A stretch of 64,000 bases of DNA. It comes from Bacteroidaceae bacterium. Lineage in GTDB: Bacteria > Bacteroidota > Bacteroidia > Bacteroidales > Bacteroidaceae. The stretch lies in assembly GCA_017427185.1 (NCBI GenBank), contig JAFRTJ010000063.1:1-64000 (forward strand), given 5' to 3'. Of this stretch, positions 1-8,288 are shown piece after piece. Below the pieces are notes generated by a model. The model was not told the DNA's origin, ran no database searches, and saw nothing but the letters and a program-made list of their open reading frames with translations. Positions within the stretch are counted from its first letter, which is position 1, and each line of letters begins with the position of its first letter. The position numbers and the translations under genes are program-made.

Positions 1-162
1 CTACGTTCTTAGGAAAAGAGTCAACCTCTCCAGTGAAAGTAGTCAACTGTACTCAGACGAGACAGTCAACCAATTCAGTACGGGTAGACAAGTGTTAAAA
101 AACAAGGCCTAAAAAGAGTCAACCTTATTCAGGAAAAGACACCCTGCACTCGGTGTGTTGGG

Positions 163-326
163 AAGCGTAACAGCGTAACATTTGCAAAATTCATTATGAC
201 AGCGATACATGTATTATTTATTTATATTATATATATAATAAAATTTTATTATATATATAATATAAAATTTTATCTCCCTATATTTTGAAAATCGGAAATG
301 TTACGTTGTTACGCTGTTACGCTTTG
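163..326. repeat. Inverted repeat of GCGTAACA units around a 46-bp A/T palindrome
   Basis: The left arm (163-183) holds two tandem GCGTAACA units. The right arm (296-326) holds the same units inverted, with one additional near-copy, so it is three units long. Between them, 221-266 is a perfect 46-bp palindrome made only of A and T, centred between 243 and 244 on AAAA/TTTT. The whole could extrude as a cruciform or form a hairpin in RNA. No gene overlaps it. Whether it is a replication or binding site, a relic of a mobile element, or a recombination barrier cannot be told from sequence alone. Confidence 0.8.
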
Positions 327-365
327 TATGGTTCCTGCCTATTCTTCCTAGGACATTAACGTGTT

Positions 366-411
366 GATAAAAGAAAAAGAAGAGGATATGTCACTGCGCA
401 CATCCTCTTCT
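366..411 (-). terminator. Rho-independent terminator of the FadL-type gene
   Basis: Read on the minus strand, the arms at 402-411 and 378-387 pair over 10 bases (AGAAGAGGAT) and the stem extends toward the loop with one unpaired base. A T-rich stretch follows at 377 down to about 366. It lies 38 bases beyond the stop codon of the porin gene. Confidence 0.75.
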
Positions 412-448
412 CCTATGTTGTAAGCCCTCGATTAAGAGGGGGAATGAC

Positions 449-1888
449 TTAGAGGTCCAGATTGAAACCAATGCCGAAGGTGTGGTTCTTTCGACTGTAA
501 AGGTCAGTCTTGGGACCAACGGCAGTGGGGGTGGTAACCTCACGATCATTATAGAAGGTACACATGTAGCCGAGGTCGATGCTGAGGCGATTGGTGGCAT
601 TGATGCGCAGACCACCACCTATCATGTTGTTCGACAGGTTGAACGAGAGGTCGTTCATGAAGGCATCACCAAGGCCGTAGCGAGTAGTCTCCCAAGAGGC
701 AGAAACGGTCATGAGCTTGCAGATGTCATATTCAGCACCCAAGATGAACTCGTGAGTGTTGTGGTCGATGAGCTTCTGCTTGTCGGCATACTTCTTGGAA
801 GCCTTGTCGAAGAACTGGTGGTAAGCTGCATCGATACGTACCTTTTCAATGGGGGAATACTCTACGCCAAAAGCCAAGAGGGCAGGAACGTCCTCACGTA
901 CTTTTGCTCCGTCCTCAAACTGTCCAAGAATACCTGCAGCCTGGGCTTTCACCTCGTCGCTAGCGATGTCGATCTCACTCTTGTTCTTGAGGTTTATCTT
1001 AGTGGGTGCCTCATACTTCGCAGACACGTTCCAATGCTCATTAATCTTCCAGTCCATGCCAACGATGGGAGCAACGCCAAAACCAGTCTGGTCGCAGTTC
1101 AACTCGATGCCATAATTGTTGAGGGCTGCTATGCCGTTCTCAATCTGAGCAGCGGGAAGGCTGTAGCTGATGGAAGGATTGACAGCACCATTGTAATTAC
1201 AGCTTGCATAGACGCCACGAAGGCCAAGGAAACCTGAGAGATTGTCGAGGAACTTGTAAGTTCCGCCCAACTGCAGACCGAAGTAGTAGGAGCGACCCTT
1301 CATGAAGCTGTTGATGGAATAGCCCCTGAACTGACCTGTTGCCGCCATCGGTTCTGCCTGAGCAGCTGGAATGCCCTGTGCGATGAGACCTTGTGTCAGA
1401 AGGGCCTGCAGGACTCCAGGTGTCTGCATCTTCTGCATGATCACTCCTGAATAGGCTGCCTCGAAGGAACCCAATCCCTTGTCGAACTCGCACTTGCCGC
1501 CGCCACCTGTGACAGCGAAGTGAGCTGAAAGGCTCCACTTTTCCTTATTGAAAGAAAGGGTGAAGGAGGGAACAACGGGAGCAATTGCCTCACCCTCGAA
1601 GCGATGCTTCTGGTCGCGATTCTCAGTATTGTACTGGAAGAGAGGGAAGGTGGTTTCGATGTTACGCTGCTGGAAAGCCGTCTGGCTGTTGAGGCTCAGG
1701 TGCCATCCCTCTGTGAGGAAAGCGCCGCCAGCAGGGTTGGTGTATATGCTTGTCAAGTCAATCTTGCCTTCCTGAGCAAAGTTGCGCACGAAGGCTGCGT
1801 TCTGATTAGTGTTGGTCAAAAGACCGCCAGCAAAAACACTTGCTGCCACGAAAGAAAAGGCAGCTGCAAAAGTAATTCTCTTTTTCAT
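449..1888 (-). CDS. FadL/OMPP1/TodX-family outer-membrane porin
   Basis: A 479-residue outer-membrane beta-barrel of the OMPP1/FadL/TodX family, which moves hydrophobic compounds such as long-chain fatty acids across the outer membrane. The start at 1888 gives a clean signal peptide (MKKRITFAAAFSFVAASVFA); the frame stays open further upstream but that part overlaps the promoter at 1930-1961. The mature N-terminus carries the family hallmark of an Asn/Ala-rich plug segment with IYTNPAGGAFL at about residues 48-58, and the C-terminus ends in aromatic barrel strands (TFGIGFNLDL). The length matches the family. The gene has its own promoter and terminator, so it is probably monocistronic. The real substrate is unknown. 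Confidence 0.88.
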   Translation of the reverse strand: MKKRITFAAAFSFVAASVFAGGLLTNTNQNAAFVRNFAQEGKIDLTSIYTNPAGGAFLTEGWHLSLNSQTAFQQRNIETTFPLFQYNTENRDQKHRFEGEAIAPVVPSFTLSFNKEKWSLSAHFAVTGGGGKCEFDKGLGSFEAAYSGVIMQKMQTPGVLQALLTQGLIAQGIPAAQAEPMAATGQFRGYSINSFMKGRSYYFGLQLGGTYKFLDNLSGFLGLRGVYASCNYNGAVNPSISYSLPAAQIENGIAALNNYGIELNCDQTGFGVAPIVGMDWKINEHWNVSAKYEAPTKINLKNKSEIDIASDEVKAQAAGILGQFEDGAKVREDVPALLAFGVEYSPIEKVRIDAAYHQFFDKASKKYADKQKLIDHNTHEFILGAEYDICKLMTVSASWETTRYGLGDAFMNDLSFNLSNNMIGGGLRINATNRLSIDLGYMCTFYNDREVTTPTAVGPKTDLYSRKNHTFGIGFNLDL

Positions 1889-1929
1889 CTTTATTATAAA
1901 TTGAGATAACATCTTATTCAAAACGGGGG

Positions 1930-1961
1930 CAAAGGTAACAAATACGAATGAATTGTGCAAA
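1930..1961 (-). promoter_or_regulatory. Bacteroidetes-type promoter of the FadL-type gene
   Basis: On the minus strand, TTTG (1958-1961) is followed after exactly 20 bases by TACCTTTG (1930-1937), matching the Bacteroides -33/-7 consensus. The start codon at 1888 follows 41 bases later. Confidence 0.75.
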
Positions 1962-2024
1962 TTTCTATCATGAAAATGCACAAAAATAACCCATTATGTG
2001 CAAAATCTCAACAAAAACTGATGA

Positions 2025-4259
2025 TTATCGAACCAGCACTTTGCGGCTACGACCTCCCTGGCGTGCAATATAGACGCCTGGTCGAAGGCCCTCTCGAGTG
2101 GAACCCACTAGCGTTCCATCCAGCGTGAAGAAACGAACTGGTCCATCCGCAGTCTCGTCCAAAGGAACATCCTCGACAGGAGTGAGCGAGCCATGAAAGA
2201 TACGGTTCCAGGAAGCGACTCCGATAGTACGCAGGTAAGGGGCGAAAACTGCATCCTCCTGATCCGTATCGGCTGCTTGCCAAACAAACCAGACAGGCTT
2301 GCGGCCATGTGGCTCTGATTCATCATCGCCAAAACGACGAAGACCAATTCGAAGTCCAAACTCTTGGCGGTTGTCGAACCAGTTATGCCATTGCATGCCA
2401 TCAATGCCCGTGAGTCGCTTTACTTTCTTCCACGCCCAACAGGCACCTGCAGCCTGATTGGTAAGCTGAGTGGCGGAATAGTCAGGCGAATTGGTTCCGT
2501 TCTCGCTCAGGAAGAGGATGCGCTTGGTCTCCCCACGATAGAGGTTCGCAGGAGTCAGAACCCATGCATTGACAACCTCGAGGTTCTTGAACGTGCAGTA
2601 AGGACTCGACATGGCATAGGTGCTGCTGGTATCGTCTTTCCAGAAGCAGGGTTTTGTCAGGTCCTGAGGATAGGGATGATAGGCAACACCCCACCAGAAA
2701 TCGCCTTCACACACTGAATACTTGCGAGTAATCTCGAGCATGTTCTTACTGTTGTAGCCTGCTCCATCGCTGTTCTGAGTCCAACTGTGGGTGTAGGAGC
2801 CCAATACGGCAGCATTCTGGTCATATTGGCGGACGATGTTATAGACGAGACGCATGCTCTTGACATAGGTGTCGAGATAGATGTTAACAGGTTGGGCGCC
2901 CATGTTTGTCCACTCAGAACCCATATCCACCTCGTTGTGCATAATCCAGTGATTGATGCGTCCATAAGTGGCGCTCTTGTAGCGGTTTGCCAGGTAGTTG
3001 ATGATGGCAGCATAGGTATTGACGCCCTCTGGAGTAGTCATGTTGGGCATCGTGTAGTAGCCTGCGCTGTATTCTGGATGGCAAAGTGCCTTGGTGGTCC
3101 AGGTGTCAGGACTGGTGGGAGTGAAGAGCAGGATGGCACTGGTGACTATTCCACGTTTGTAACACTCCTTGAACGTGTTGTCGTAATTGGCGATGCTGCT
3201 CATATTTATATAATAGGTCTTACCGCCAAATTTATATTCCTCCGCATTGCCAAACTGCCCTGGCGTTGTGCTGATGATCTGATTGCAGACCACGTTGATG
3301 GTGACGCTTTGTATGCCCAAGTCGTCCAGATCGCTCAGGAATGCGTTCATGAAGAAACCTCCCAACCCCTTCTTGCCTTTGAGCGGCATCTCGCGTGGGC
3401 TTGCCTTAGCCTTCACTTCATCAGCATAGTGCGCATGAGAGGCCAGAACGGGTGTCTCCCCGCTGGCATCCACAATGGCCCACTTTGAGAGCAGGCGGTC
3501 ATAGCGGAAACCACGTCGAGAGGCGTTACGCAGGACTTGAATAGAGAAATGCTCATCGGAAATGTCTTCTGACCATTCGAATTCTGTGTCCTCCGTCACA
3601 TCGCCATAAGGAGTGATCTCCACCAGCTTGTACTGTCCCCCTGCGGGCACCGTCCCTTGAATGGTGATGGTAGAGCTTGACACGTCAACATTGTCGACAC
3701 TGCAGGGATAACTCTTTTCCAAGTATTCTGCCAAGTGCAGATTGAGGTTCTGCTTGCGCAGGTATGCCGCACGGTCCTCATCCGTACCCGTAGAAATGAT
3801 CACATTGCGGATAGAGATGGTCTTGCCGCTTTGGGTACCCAAATCAAAACGCATGTTCTGACCTGATTTACCCCAACCGAAATCCACCTTGGAGGAATAG
3901 AGATTGACCTGATGTTCTTTCCATACAGAGGTAGCCTCGAGAGCACCAAAACTGCGCGCGCGCGACTCTGCATAGTTGTTCCCAAAATAGATGCGGAAGT
4001 CATTGATCCCTGTCGGACTCAGGTACTCGAAGGAAAGCATGAACTCGTCATCAGCCAACGAACGGGTCAAGGCAGAAAGATAGACGTAAGGGTCAACGCC
4101 AGAGGTGGTAAACTTATAGGTACCTGTATTGGAATCGTAACTGTAGCTCATCTGATTGATTCCGCCGCGGTTAAAGGACAGGTTGATTGGATTCGCAATA
4201 GCCATGAGGGGAGCCGCAAGCATTATCAGCATCACTATTTTCAGAATTCTCTTCATCAT
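2025..4259 (-). CDS. DUF5722 secreted glycosidase-like protein with T9SS sorting tail
   Basis: A 744-residue secreted protein. After a signal peptide (MMKRILKIVMLIMLAAPLMA) comes a jelly-roll-like region (about 30-160), a linker, then a DUF5722 module (about 290-660) that reads like a clan GH-A TIM barrel. HNEVD places Glu443 after Asn, as for an acid/base residue, and LSENG places Glu586 as a candidate nucleophile. The tail (about 690-744; LDGTLVG, GLRPGVYIARQGG, basic end) resembles a T9SS C-terminal sorting domain, which implies export to the cell surface. It starts 48 bases after the GH106 gene on the same strand, so the two probably share an mRNA and a substrate. An upstream ATG at 4274 is possible but would put five polar residues before the signal. 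Enzymatic activity is inferred. Confidence 0.78.
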   Translation of the reverse strand: MMKRILKIVMLIMLAAPLMAIANPINLSFNRGGINQMSYSYDSNTGTYKFTTSGVDPYVYLSALTRSLADDEFMLSFEYLSPTGINDFRIYFGNNYAESRARSFGALEATSVWKEHQVNLYSSKVDFGWGKSGQNMRFDLGTQSGKTISIRNVIISTGTDEDRAAYLRKQNLNLHLAEYLEKSYPCSVDNVDVSSSTITIQGTVPAGGQYKLVEITPYGDVTEDTEFEWSEDISDEHFSIQVLRNASRRGFRYDRLLSKWAIVDASGETPVLASHAHYADEVKAKASPREMPLKGKKGLGGFFMNAFLSDLDDLGIQSVTINVVCNQIISTTPGQFGNAEEYKFGGKTYYINMSSIANYDNTFKECYKRGIVTSAILLFTPTSPDTWTTKALCHPEYSAGYYTMPNMTTPEGVNTYAAIINYLANRYKSATYGRINHWIMHNEVDMGSEWTNMGAQPVNIYLDTYVKSMRLVYNIVRQYDQNAAVLGSYTHSWTQNSDGAGYNSKNMLEITRKYSVCEGDFWWGVAYHPYPQDLTKPCFWKDDTSSTYAMSSPYCTFKNLEVVNAWVLTPANLYRGETKRILFLSENGTNSPDYSATQLTNQAAGACWAWKKVKRLTGIDGMQWHNWFDNRQEFGLRIGLRRFGDDESEPHGRKPVWFVWQAADTDQEDAVFAPYLRTIGVASWNRIFHGSLTPVEDVPLDETADGPVRFFTLDGTLVGSTREGLRPGVYIARQGGRSRKVLVR

Positions 4260-4307
4260 ATCATCATTTTTCAATTTATGTCAGATTGACACATCTTCCG
4301 CCTAAAA

Positions 4308-7300
4308 TCATTTCTCGACCACCAAACGGACGGGACCCCAAAGGCCACTGTCACGCAAGGGTGAATTGCCATTGGGACCTGCCAGAACCCACGTCTTGCG
4401 GTCAGTCTCTGGCTGACGCGCATCGTAAGACAGACGGTTGAACCAAGTGCTGGTGACCTCGATGACGATTTGATTGTCGCCCTTCTGCAACGCGTCAGTG
4501 ATGTCGCACTCAAAAGGCTGAGCCCACAGGGTTGCTATCTCCTGGCCATTGACGTGAACCACAGCTATCTCTTCCACATTGCCCAAAGAAAGCATATAGC
4601 GGGCACGGCGAATCTTCTTCTCTACATGAAGATTGGTCTCATAGGTTGCAGTGCCGCTGAAAGCACGTCCTTCCTCTGAGAGGTCGAGGTCCTTCCAAGG
4701 CTTGAGAGTTTTCGTTTCGACTGGTCTCTCAATACCCCACCCCATAGGGAATGTCAGCTTCCAAGGTTCCGTAAGTTCACGTTCTTCCTGAACGATCCAA
4801 TCGTGAACCTTCTGCTTCTTTCCATCGTGATTGAAGACAACAAACAGACACTCGCCACGCTCCAAGTCGAGAGAAAGGCGTGTACGACCATTCTCTTCCT
4901 TGGAGGCAACAGGTTCCGCCGTTCCAAGGATGGGATTCCACACTTCCACACGACCTGTACAGCGGAAAGAAAGTTCGCCATGAAAATCCTTTTCCTCTTC
5001 AGGGCAGATGAAATACCAATCAGCTCCGCCTGTCTTGCGATGAAGCCATCGCGCTCCTGTCACTTCCACATCAGGAGCCACACCAAGCTCCGCGAGAGCC
5101 TCTTCCAAACGTTTGCCTGAGATGACTTTCCCTTCGCCCGTATGCCCTCCCCACAAAGCGGAAACGGCAGCATGGAAACGTCGCTGCTGGCCCTCGTTGT
5201 CAGCCAACGTGGCAGGATTCAGAGGCGCATCGCCAACAAGAACACCACCCTCGCGAACCAAAGCAAGGAGGCGCTCGACCGTCTCAGGAAGCATACGCTC
5301 ACAGTTCTTCAGGTACATAACATCATACTGGATGCCATCTGGAGTAACCCACTTGCCATCACGCACTTTCACGCGTGTCAGCAAGGCGTCTGTATTGCAA
5401 TAGTCGAAGCGATAACCTGATGGGAAAGGCTGAAGTTGATCTGGTTTCTGCTGAATCTCATCGCCCAGGAACCAAAGGACACTGCTCACTGGCAATCCTC
5501 GCTCAAGCAGATAGGTGCAGCGGGCCAGATAAGTCGTGAAGGTTGGCATGTGACGCCACCAAGTCTGTTTCCTCAAGAAAGGAGTTCCTATACCACCGCC
5601 AAAGGTCGTGCCTGGACAATATTTGTCAGGGTCAGGGTTGTGGGTATAGGTATGGAATATCAGATGGGAAACGCCCTCCACCAGATTCTGGTTGGCAACC
5701 TCACGCAACATAGAGAGATGCTCATCCCAAGTGAGGACGAAACTGGTGAAAGATTCAGCCGACACGCGAGGCTTTCCATAGAGATGGGCAGCCGAGGCAG
5801 TAGGATAAATAGGCTTAAAGTTGTGGTTCGCCAGGCAATGATGGAAGGGCTGCCAAAACTCGCACATGGGGACATCAGCATTCTTGTAATACTCCATGCA
5901 GTCGGCGGGGAAGATGTCACCAGCAGCCGTCTCGTAAGAAGCAGTCAGACCGGCACGACGGGCATTTTCTGCCATGCGGCCATAGAAGTTGTTCACGAAA
6001 AGGTCATTCTGAGTCATGCGCCAGTCGCATAGGAACTCGCTGGTGCGCTCATGGTCATCGATGACATAACCAAACAAAGCTGGAATCCACGTCTTCAGCT
6101 CATATCCGCTGACGCGCTGAAACTCCTCTGGCATTCGGCGAGTCCATGTCTGAGACCTGCATTCCCAACTGTCCATCAGCATGTTGTGGAGCAATCCCTT
6201 CAGCGGACCTTCATTCAGGCGACCCACGTAACTGTTGAACTGGAAGTCGACATACTCTGTGTCAAACTTATTCACTTCCCATCCTGTGGCCTCTGCAGGG
6301 GCAGGACCGTTACGTTGGCCCGTATTGACATGACCTATTCTCAGGATGGTCCACTTGCCTGCAGGAGCGTCCCAAATCAACGTGTTGTCTGGAGAAAGTT
6401 GACGTGTCAAGTCGCGAATGTCAACACGTTGCACGAAGGCTGCCTTGCTTTGCTTGGGATGCTCTGCCTCACGATCAATGCTGCGCGAGGTCCAGCCAGC
6501 CTCTCCCTCCCAATTGTTCTTGCGGGCTGCAGAATAAAGCCTCAGCGAAGAGACGTTCATGTCATGCTCATTGGTGATCTCCAGACGGAAACGTCGAGCC
6601 TTACACTCGTCCAGCGCGAAGGTCATTGGATAGTCAGTGTCCTGCCAATTGGCCATAGGCATGTCTGTTTCCAGAAGTTTCCTCGCCCCATCTGCTGTCA
6701 GCGCCTCCATCTTGACGTGAATGGCAGGATCCACACCAAACTCGTGGTTGAACCTGTCGATGGGATTGAACTCCAGGCTCCTCACGACAGTTTCCTCAGG
6801 CAAAGTGATGTCGATGGTGTAAGGATGACCTTTCGTGGTGGGTTTCAACTGGAAGCTCCTCTGCAAATTACCATTGAGACATAGCTCCCACTCCTTCTGG
6901 TGGTCGCTGGCAGTCACCTTTTCTGTGCGCAGGAAAGTTCCTGTGTCGCCTTCTGGTGTAGGGAAAACGAGGACCATCAGATCCTGATAGTCACGCCAGT
7001 CCTGCATCTCCTTGACAGGAAGATTCACTTTGACTTGCTTTCCACCTTCTACATCCGTACGCGTATACGTCAGGTTCCGCATGGCCTGCTCAGGTTTGAT
7101 CCAGGGACCTCCGCTCATGGCCCATCCTGGGCATGTCTGGATGGTGAATCGAAGCCCCAGTCGGTTGGCTTCCTCAGCTGTCTGTCTCACCAGCGATTCC
7201 CACTTGGGACTCAGGCACTCGATATGTTCTTCCGTGCCAGGCCAGTCAGCAGGATTGCCTTGCTGACCATGAAAGAACTGGACGCCAGCAAAACCAGCCT

Positions 7301-7529
7301 CAGCAATTGCTTTCAAGTCAGCCGTGATGCCTTTGCTGCCCACACTCCCATTCAAGAAATGGAACCACGTCTCTGGATAGTAACTCTTCGTGGGGCGCTC
7401 AAACATTTTCCTGTCCCACTCCCCAAAAGGCCTGCGCAACTCACCGCTGTCTGGCACAGCATTGACCACTTGAGCCCCAGCCCCCAAACTTATCGCTATC
7501 AGGGCAGATAAAAGAACTGACTTTTTCAT
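4308..7529 (-). CDS. GH106-type alpha-L-rhamnosidase, exported
   Basis: A 1073-residue exported glycoside hydrolase resembling family GH106 alpha-L-rhamnosidases, which release terminal rhamnose from plant pectins and similar glycans. A signal peptide (MKKSVLLSALIAISLGAGAQ) precedes the family's N-terminal signature (SYYPETWFHFLNGSVGSKG, then LKAIAEAGFAGVQFF). A large barrel-containing body follows, and a C-terminal beta-sandwich of galactose-binding type (about 955-1065; VHVNGQEIATLWAQPF). The length is typical for GH106. Its ATG overlaps the stop of the upstream HAD phosphatase gene (ATGA, 7526-7529), indicating translational coupling; the DUF5722 gene follows. No lipobox and no T9SS tail are seen, so a periplasmic location is likely. 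The catalytic glutamates were not assigned. Confidence 0.85.
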   Translation of the reverse strand: MKKSVLLSALIAISLGAGAQVVNAVPDSGELRRPFGEWDRKMFERPTKSYYPETWFHFLNGSVGSKGITADLKAIAEAGFAGVQFFHGQQGNPADWPGTEEHIECLSPKWESLVRQTAEEANRLGLRFTIQTCPGWAMSGGPWIKPEQAMRNLTYTRTDVEGGKQVKVNLPVKEMQDWRDYQDLMVLVFPTPEGDTGTFLRTEKVTASDHQKEWELCLNGNLQRSFQLKPTTKGHPYTIDITLPEETVVRSLEFNPIDRFNHEFGVDPAIHVKMEALTADGARKLLETDMPMANWQDTDYPMTFALDECKARRFRLEITNEHDMNVSSLRLYSAARKNNWEGEAGWTSRSIDREAEHPKQSKAAFVQRVDIRDLTRQLSPDNTLIWDAPAGKWTILRIGHVNTGQRNGPAPAEATGWEVNKFDTEYVDFQFNSYVGRLNEGPLKGLLHNMLMDSWECRSQTWTRRMPEEFQRVSGYELKTWIPALFGYVIDDHERTSEFLCDWRMTQNDLFVNNFYGRMAENARRAGLTASYETAAGDIFPADCMEYYKNADVPMCEFWQPFHHCLANHNFKPIYPTASAAHLYGKPRVSAESFTSFVLTWDEHLSMLREVANQNLVEGVSHLIFHTYTHNPDPDKYCPGTTFGGGIGTPFLRKQTWWRHMPTFTTYLARCTYLLERGLPVSSVLWFLGDEIQQKPDQLQPFPSGYRFDYCNTDALLTRVKVRDGKWVTPDGIQYDVMYLKNCERMLPETVERLLALVREGGVLVGDAPLNPATLADNEGQQRRFHAAVSALWGGHTGEGKVISGKRLEEALAELGVAPDVEVTGARWLHRKTGGADWYFICPEEEKDFHGELSFRCTGRVEVWNPILGTAEPVASKEENGRTRLSLDLERGECLFVVFNHDGKKQKVHDWIVQEERELTEPWKLTFPMGWGIERPVETKTLKPWKDLDLSEEGRAFSGTATYETNLHVEKKIRRARYMLSLGNVEEIAVVHVNGQEIATLWAQPFECDITDALQKGDNQIVIEVTSTWFNRLSYDARQPETDRKTWVLAGPNGNSPLRDSGLWGPVRLVVEK

Positions 7530-8179
7530 GTATCTTGAATTATATGTATGATATCTTTTGGCTGATCAATGAAACATGTGGCACCTGCCTGCTCCAGCAC
7601 ACAACGGTCGCGAAAGCCCCAGAGGACGCTGATGCAGGGAAGACCTGAGTTGCGGGCCGTCTGGACATCGACTTCAGAATCCCCCACATAGACAGCCTCA
7701 TCAGCACGAACGCCCAATTCCTTCAAGGCCTGGCTTACCATATCAGGGGCTGGCTTACGCTTCAGTTCAGGACGTTCACCAATGGCCACCTCGATCACAT
7801 CTTCGAACCAGGTATGGTAGAGTTGGTCCACCCCTGCCTGCAGTTTGTTGCTCACCACAGCCATGCGTACTCCCATCTGATGAAGCGCCTGGAGAGTTTC
7901 CTGAATACCTGGATAAAGATGGGTGTGATCCTGGGAATGGTGCAGATAATAGGCACGGAATGCTGCGAAACATTCCTCGAAACGCGGGTTCGCAACACCT
8001 GAAGGGACAGCACGCCTCATCAGCATGCCTACCCCGTTACCCACGAACTGACGCACTTCATCGAGTCGACGCTCAGGCATTCCACACGTCCTCAACGCAT
8101 GATTCACGGCATCCGACAAGTCCTGCAACGTGTCCAGCAAAGTGCCATCAAGGTCCCAAATCACGGTTCCATATCTCAT
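7526..8179 (-). CDS. HAD-family phosphatase, phosphoglycolate phosphatase-like
   Basis: A 217-residue cytoplasmic HAD hydrolase of the Gph/PGP type. Motif I is DLDGTLLDT near the N-terminus with the nucleophilic Asp, motif II is VSNK in the middle, and motif IV is VGDSEVDV. A helical cap lies between motifs I and II, as in subclass I enzymes. Family members act on phosphoglycolate, sugar phosphates or nucleotides, and sequence does not fix the substrate. It is the first gene of an apparent operon with the GH106 and DUF5722 genes, and its stop overlaps the GH106 start by four bases. A -7 box at 8200-8207 precedes it. The coupling to secreted glycosidases is unusual for a housekeeping phosphatase. 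Confidence 0.85.
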   Translation of the reverse strand: MRYGTVIWDLDGTLLDTLQDLSDAVNHALRTCGMPERRLDEVRQFVGNGVGMLMRRAVPSGVANPRFEECFAAFRAYYLHHSQDHTHLYPGIQETLQALHQMGVRMAVVSNKLQAGVDQLYHTWFEDVIEVAIGERPELKRKPAPDMVSQALKELGVRADEAVYVGDSEVDVQTARNSGLPCISVLWGFRDRCVLEQAGATCFIDQPKDIIHIIQDT

Positions 8180-8199
8180 CTTTTTCGTCTATTTTGCCT

Positions 8200-8207
8200 C
8201 AAATTTA
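8200..8207 (-). promoter_or_regulatory. -7 box for the phosphatase/GH106/DUF5722 operon
   Basis: TAAATTTG on the minus strand, 20 bases before the start codon at 8179. No clear TTTG lies at the expected upstream distance. It is divergent from the box at 8263-8270. Confidence 0.5.
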
Positions 8208-8262
8208 CACTTTTTTTATGACTTTCCCATCCAATCACACACAAAAACAGACAAAAAAGACG

Positions 8263-8270
8263 TAACTTTG
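8263..8270 (+). promoter_or_regulatory. -7 box for the propeller-protein gene
   Basis: TAACTTTG, 18 bases before the ATG at 8289, matching the TAnnTTTG consensus. It supports the chosen start, since the longer open frame begins upstream of this box. Confidence 0.55.
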
Positions 8271-8288
8271 GGAGCGAAACAACGTTTT

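Larger units (their letters stand above)
1..448. other. Gene-free region with repeats
   Basis: No convincing gene lies here. The left part repeats the hexamer GTCAAC at 20, 42, 65 and 118, with a longer shared word AAAAGAGTCAACCT at 14-27 and 112-125. The centre holds an inverted repeat built from GCGTAACA units around an A/T palindrome, listed separately. The right end holds the terminator of the minus-strand porin gene. The region starts at the window edge, so the GTCAAC repeats may continue upstream. Confidence 0.6.

Noticed and set aside
482-1237. 251-codon plus-strand frame
   Set aside because: It is antisense to the FadL-type gene, whose protein has a clear signal peptide and family motifs; the plus-strand product has none.
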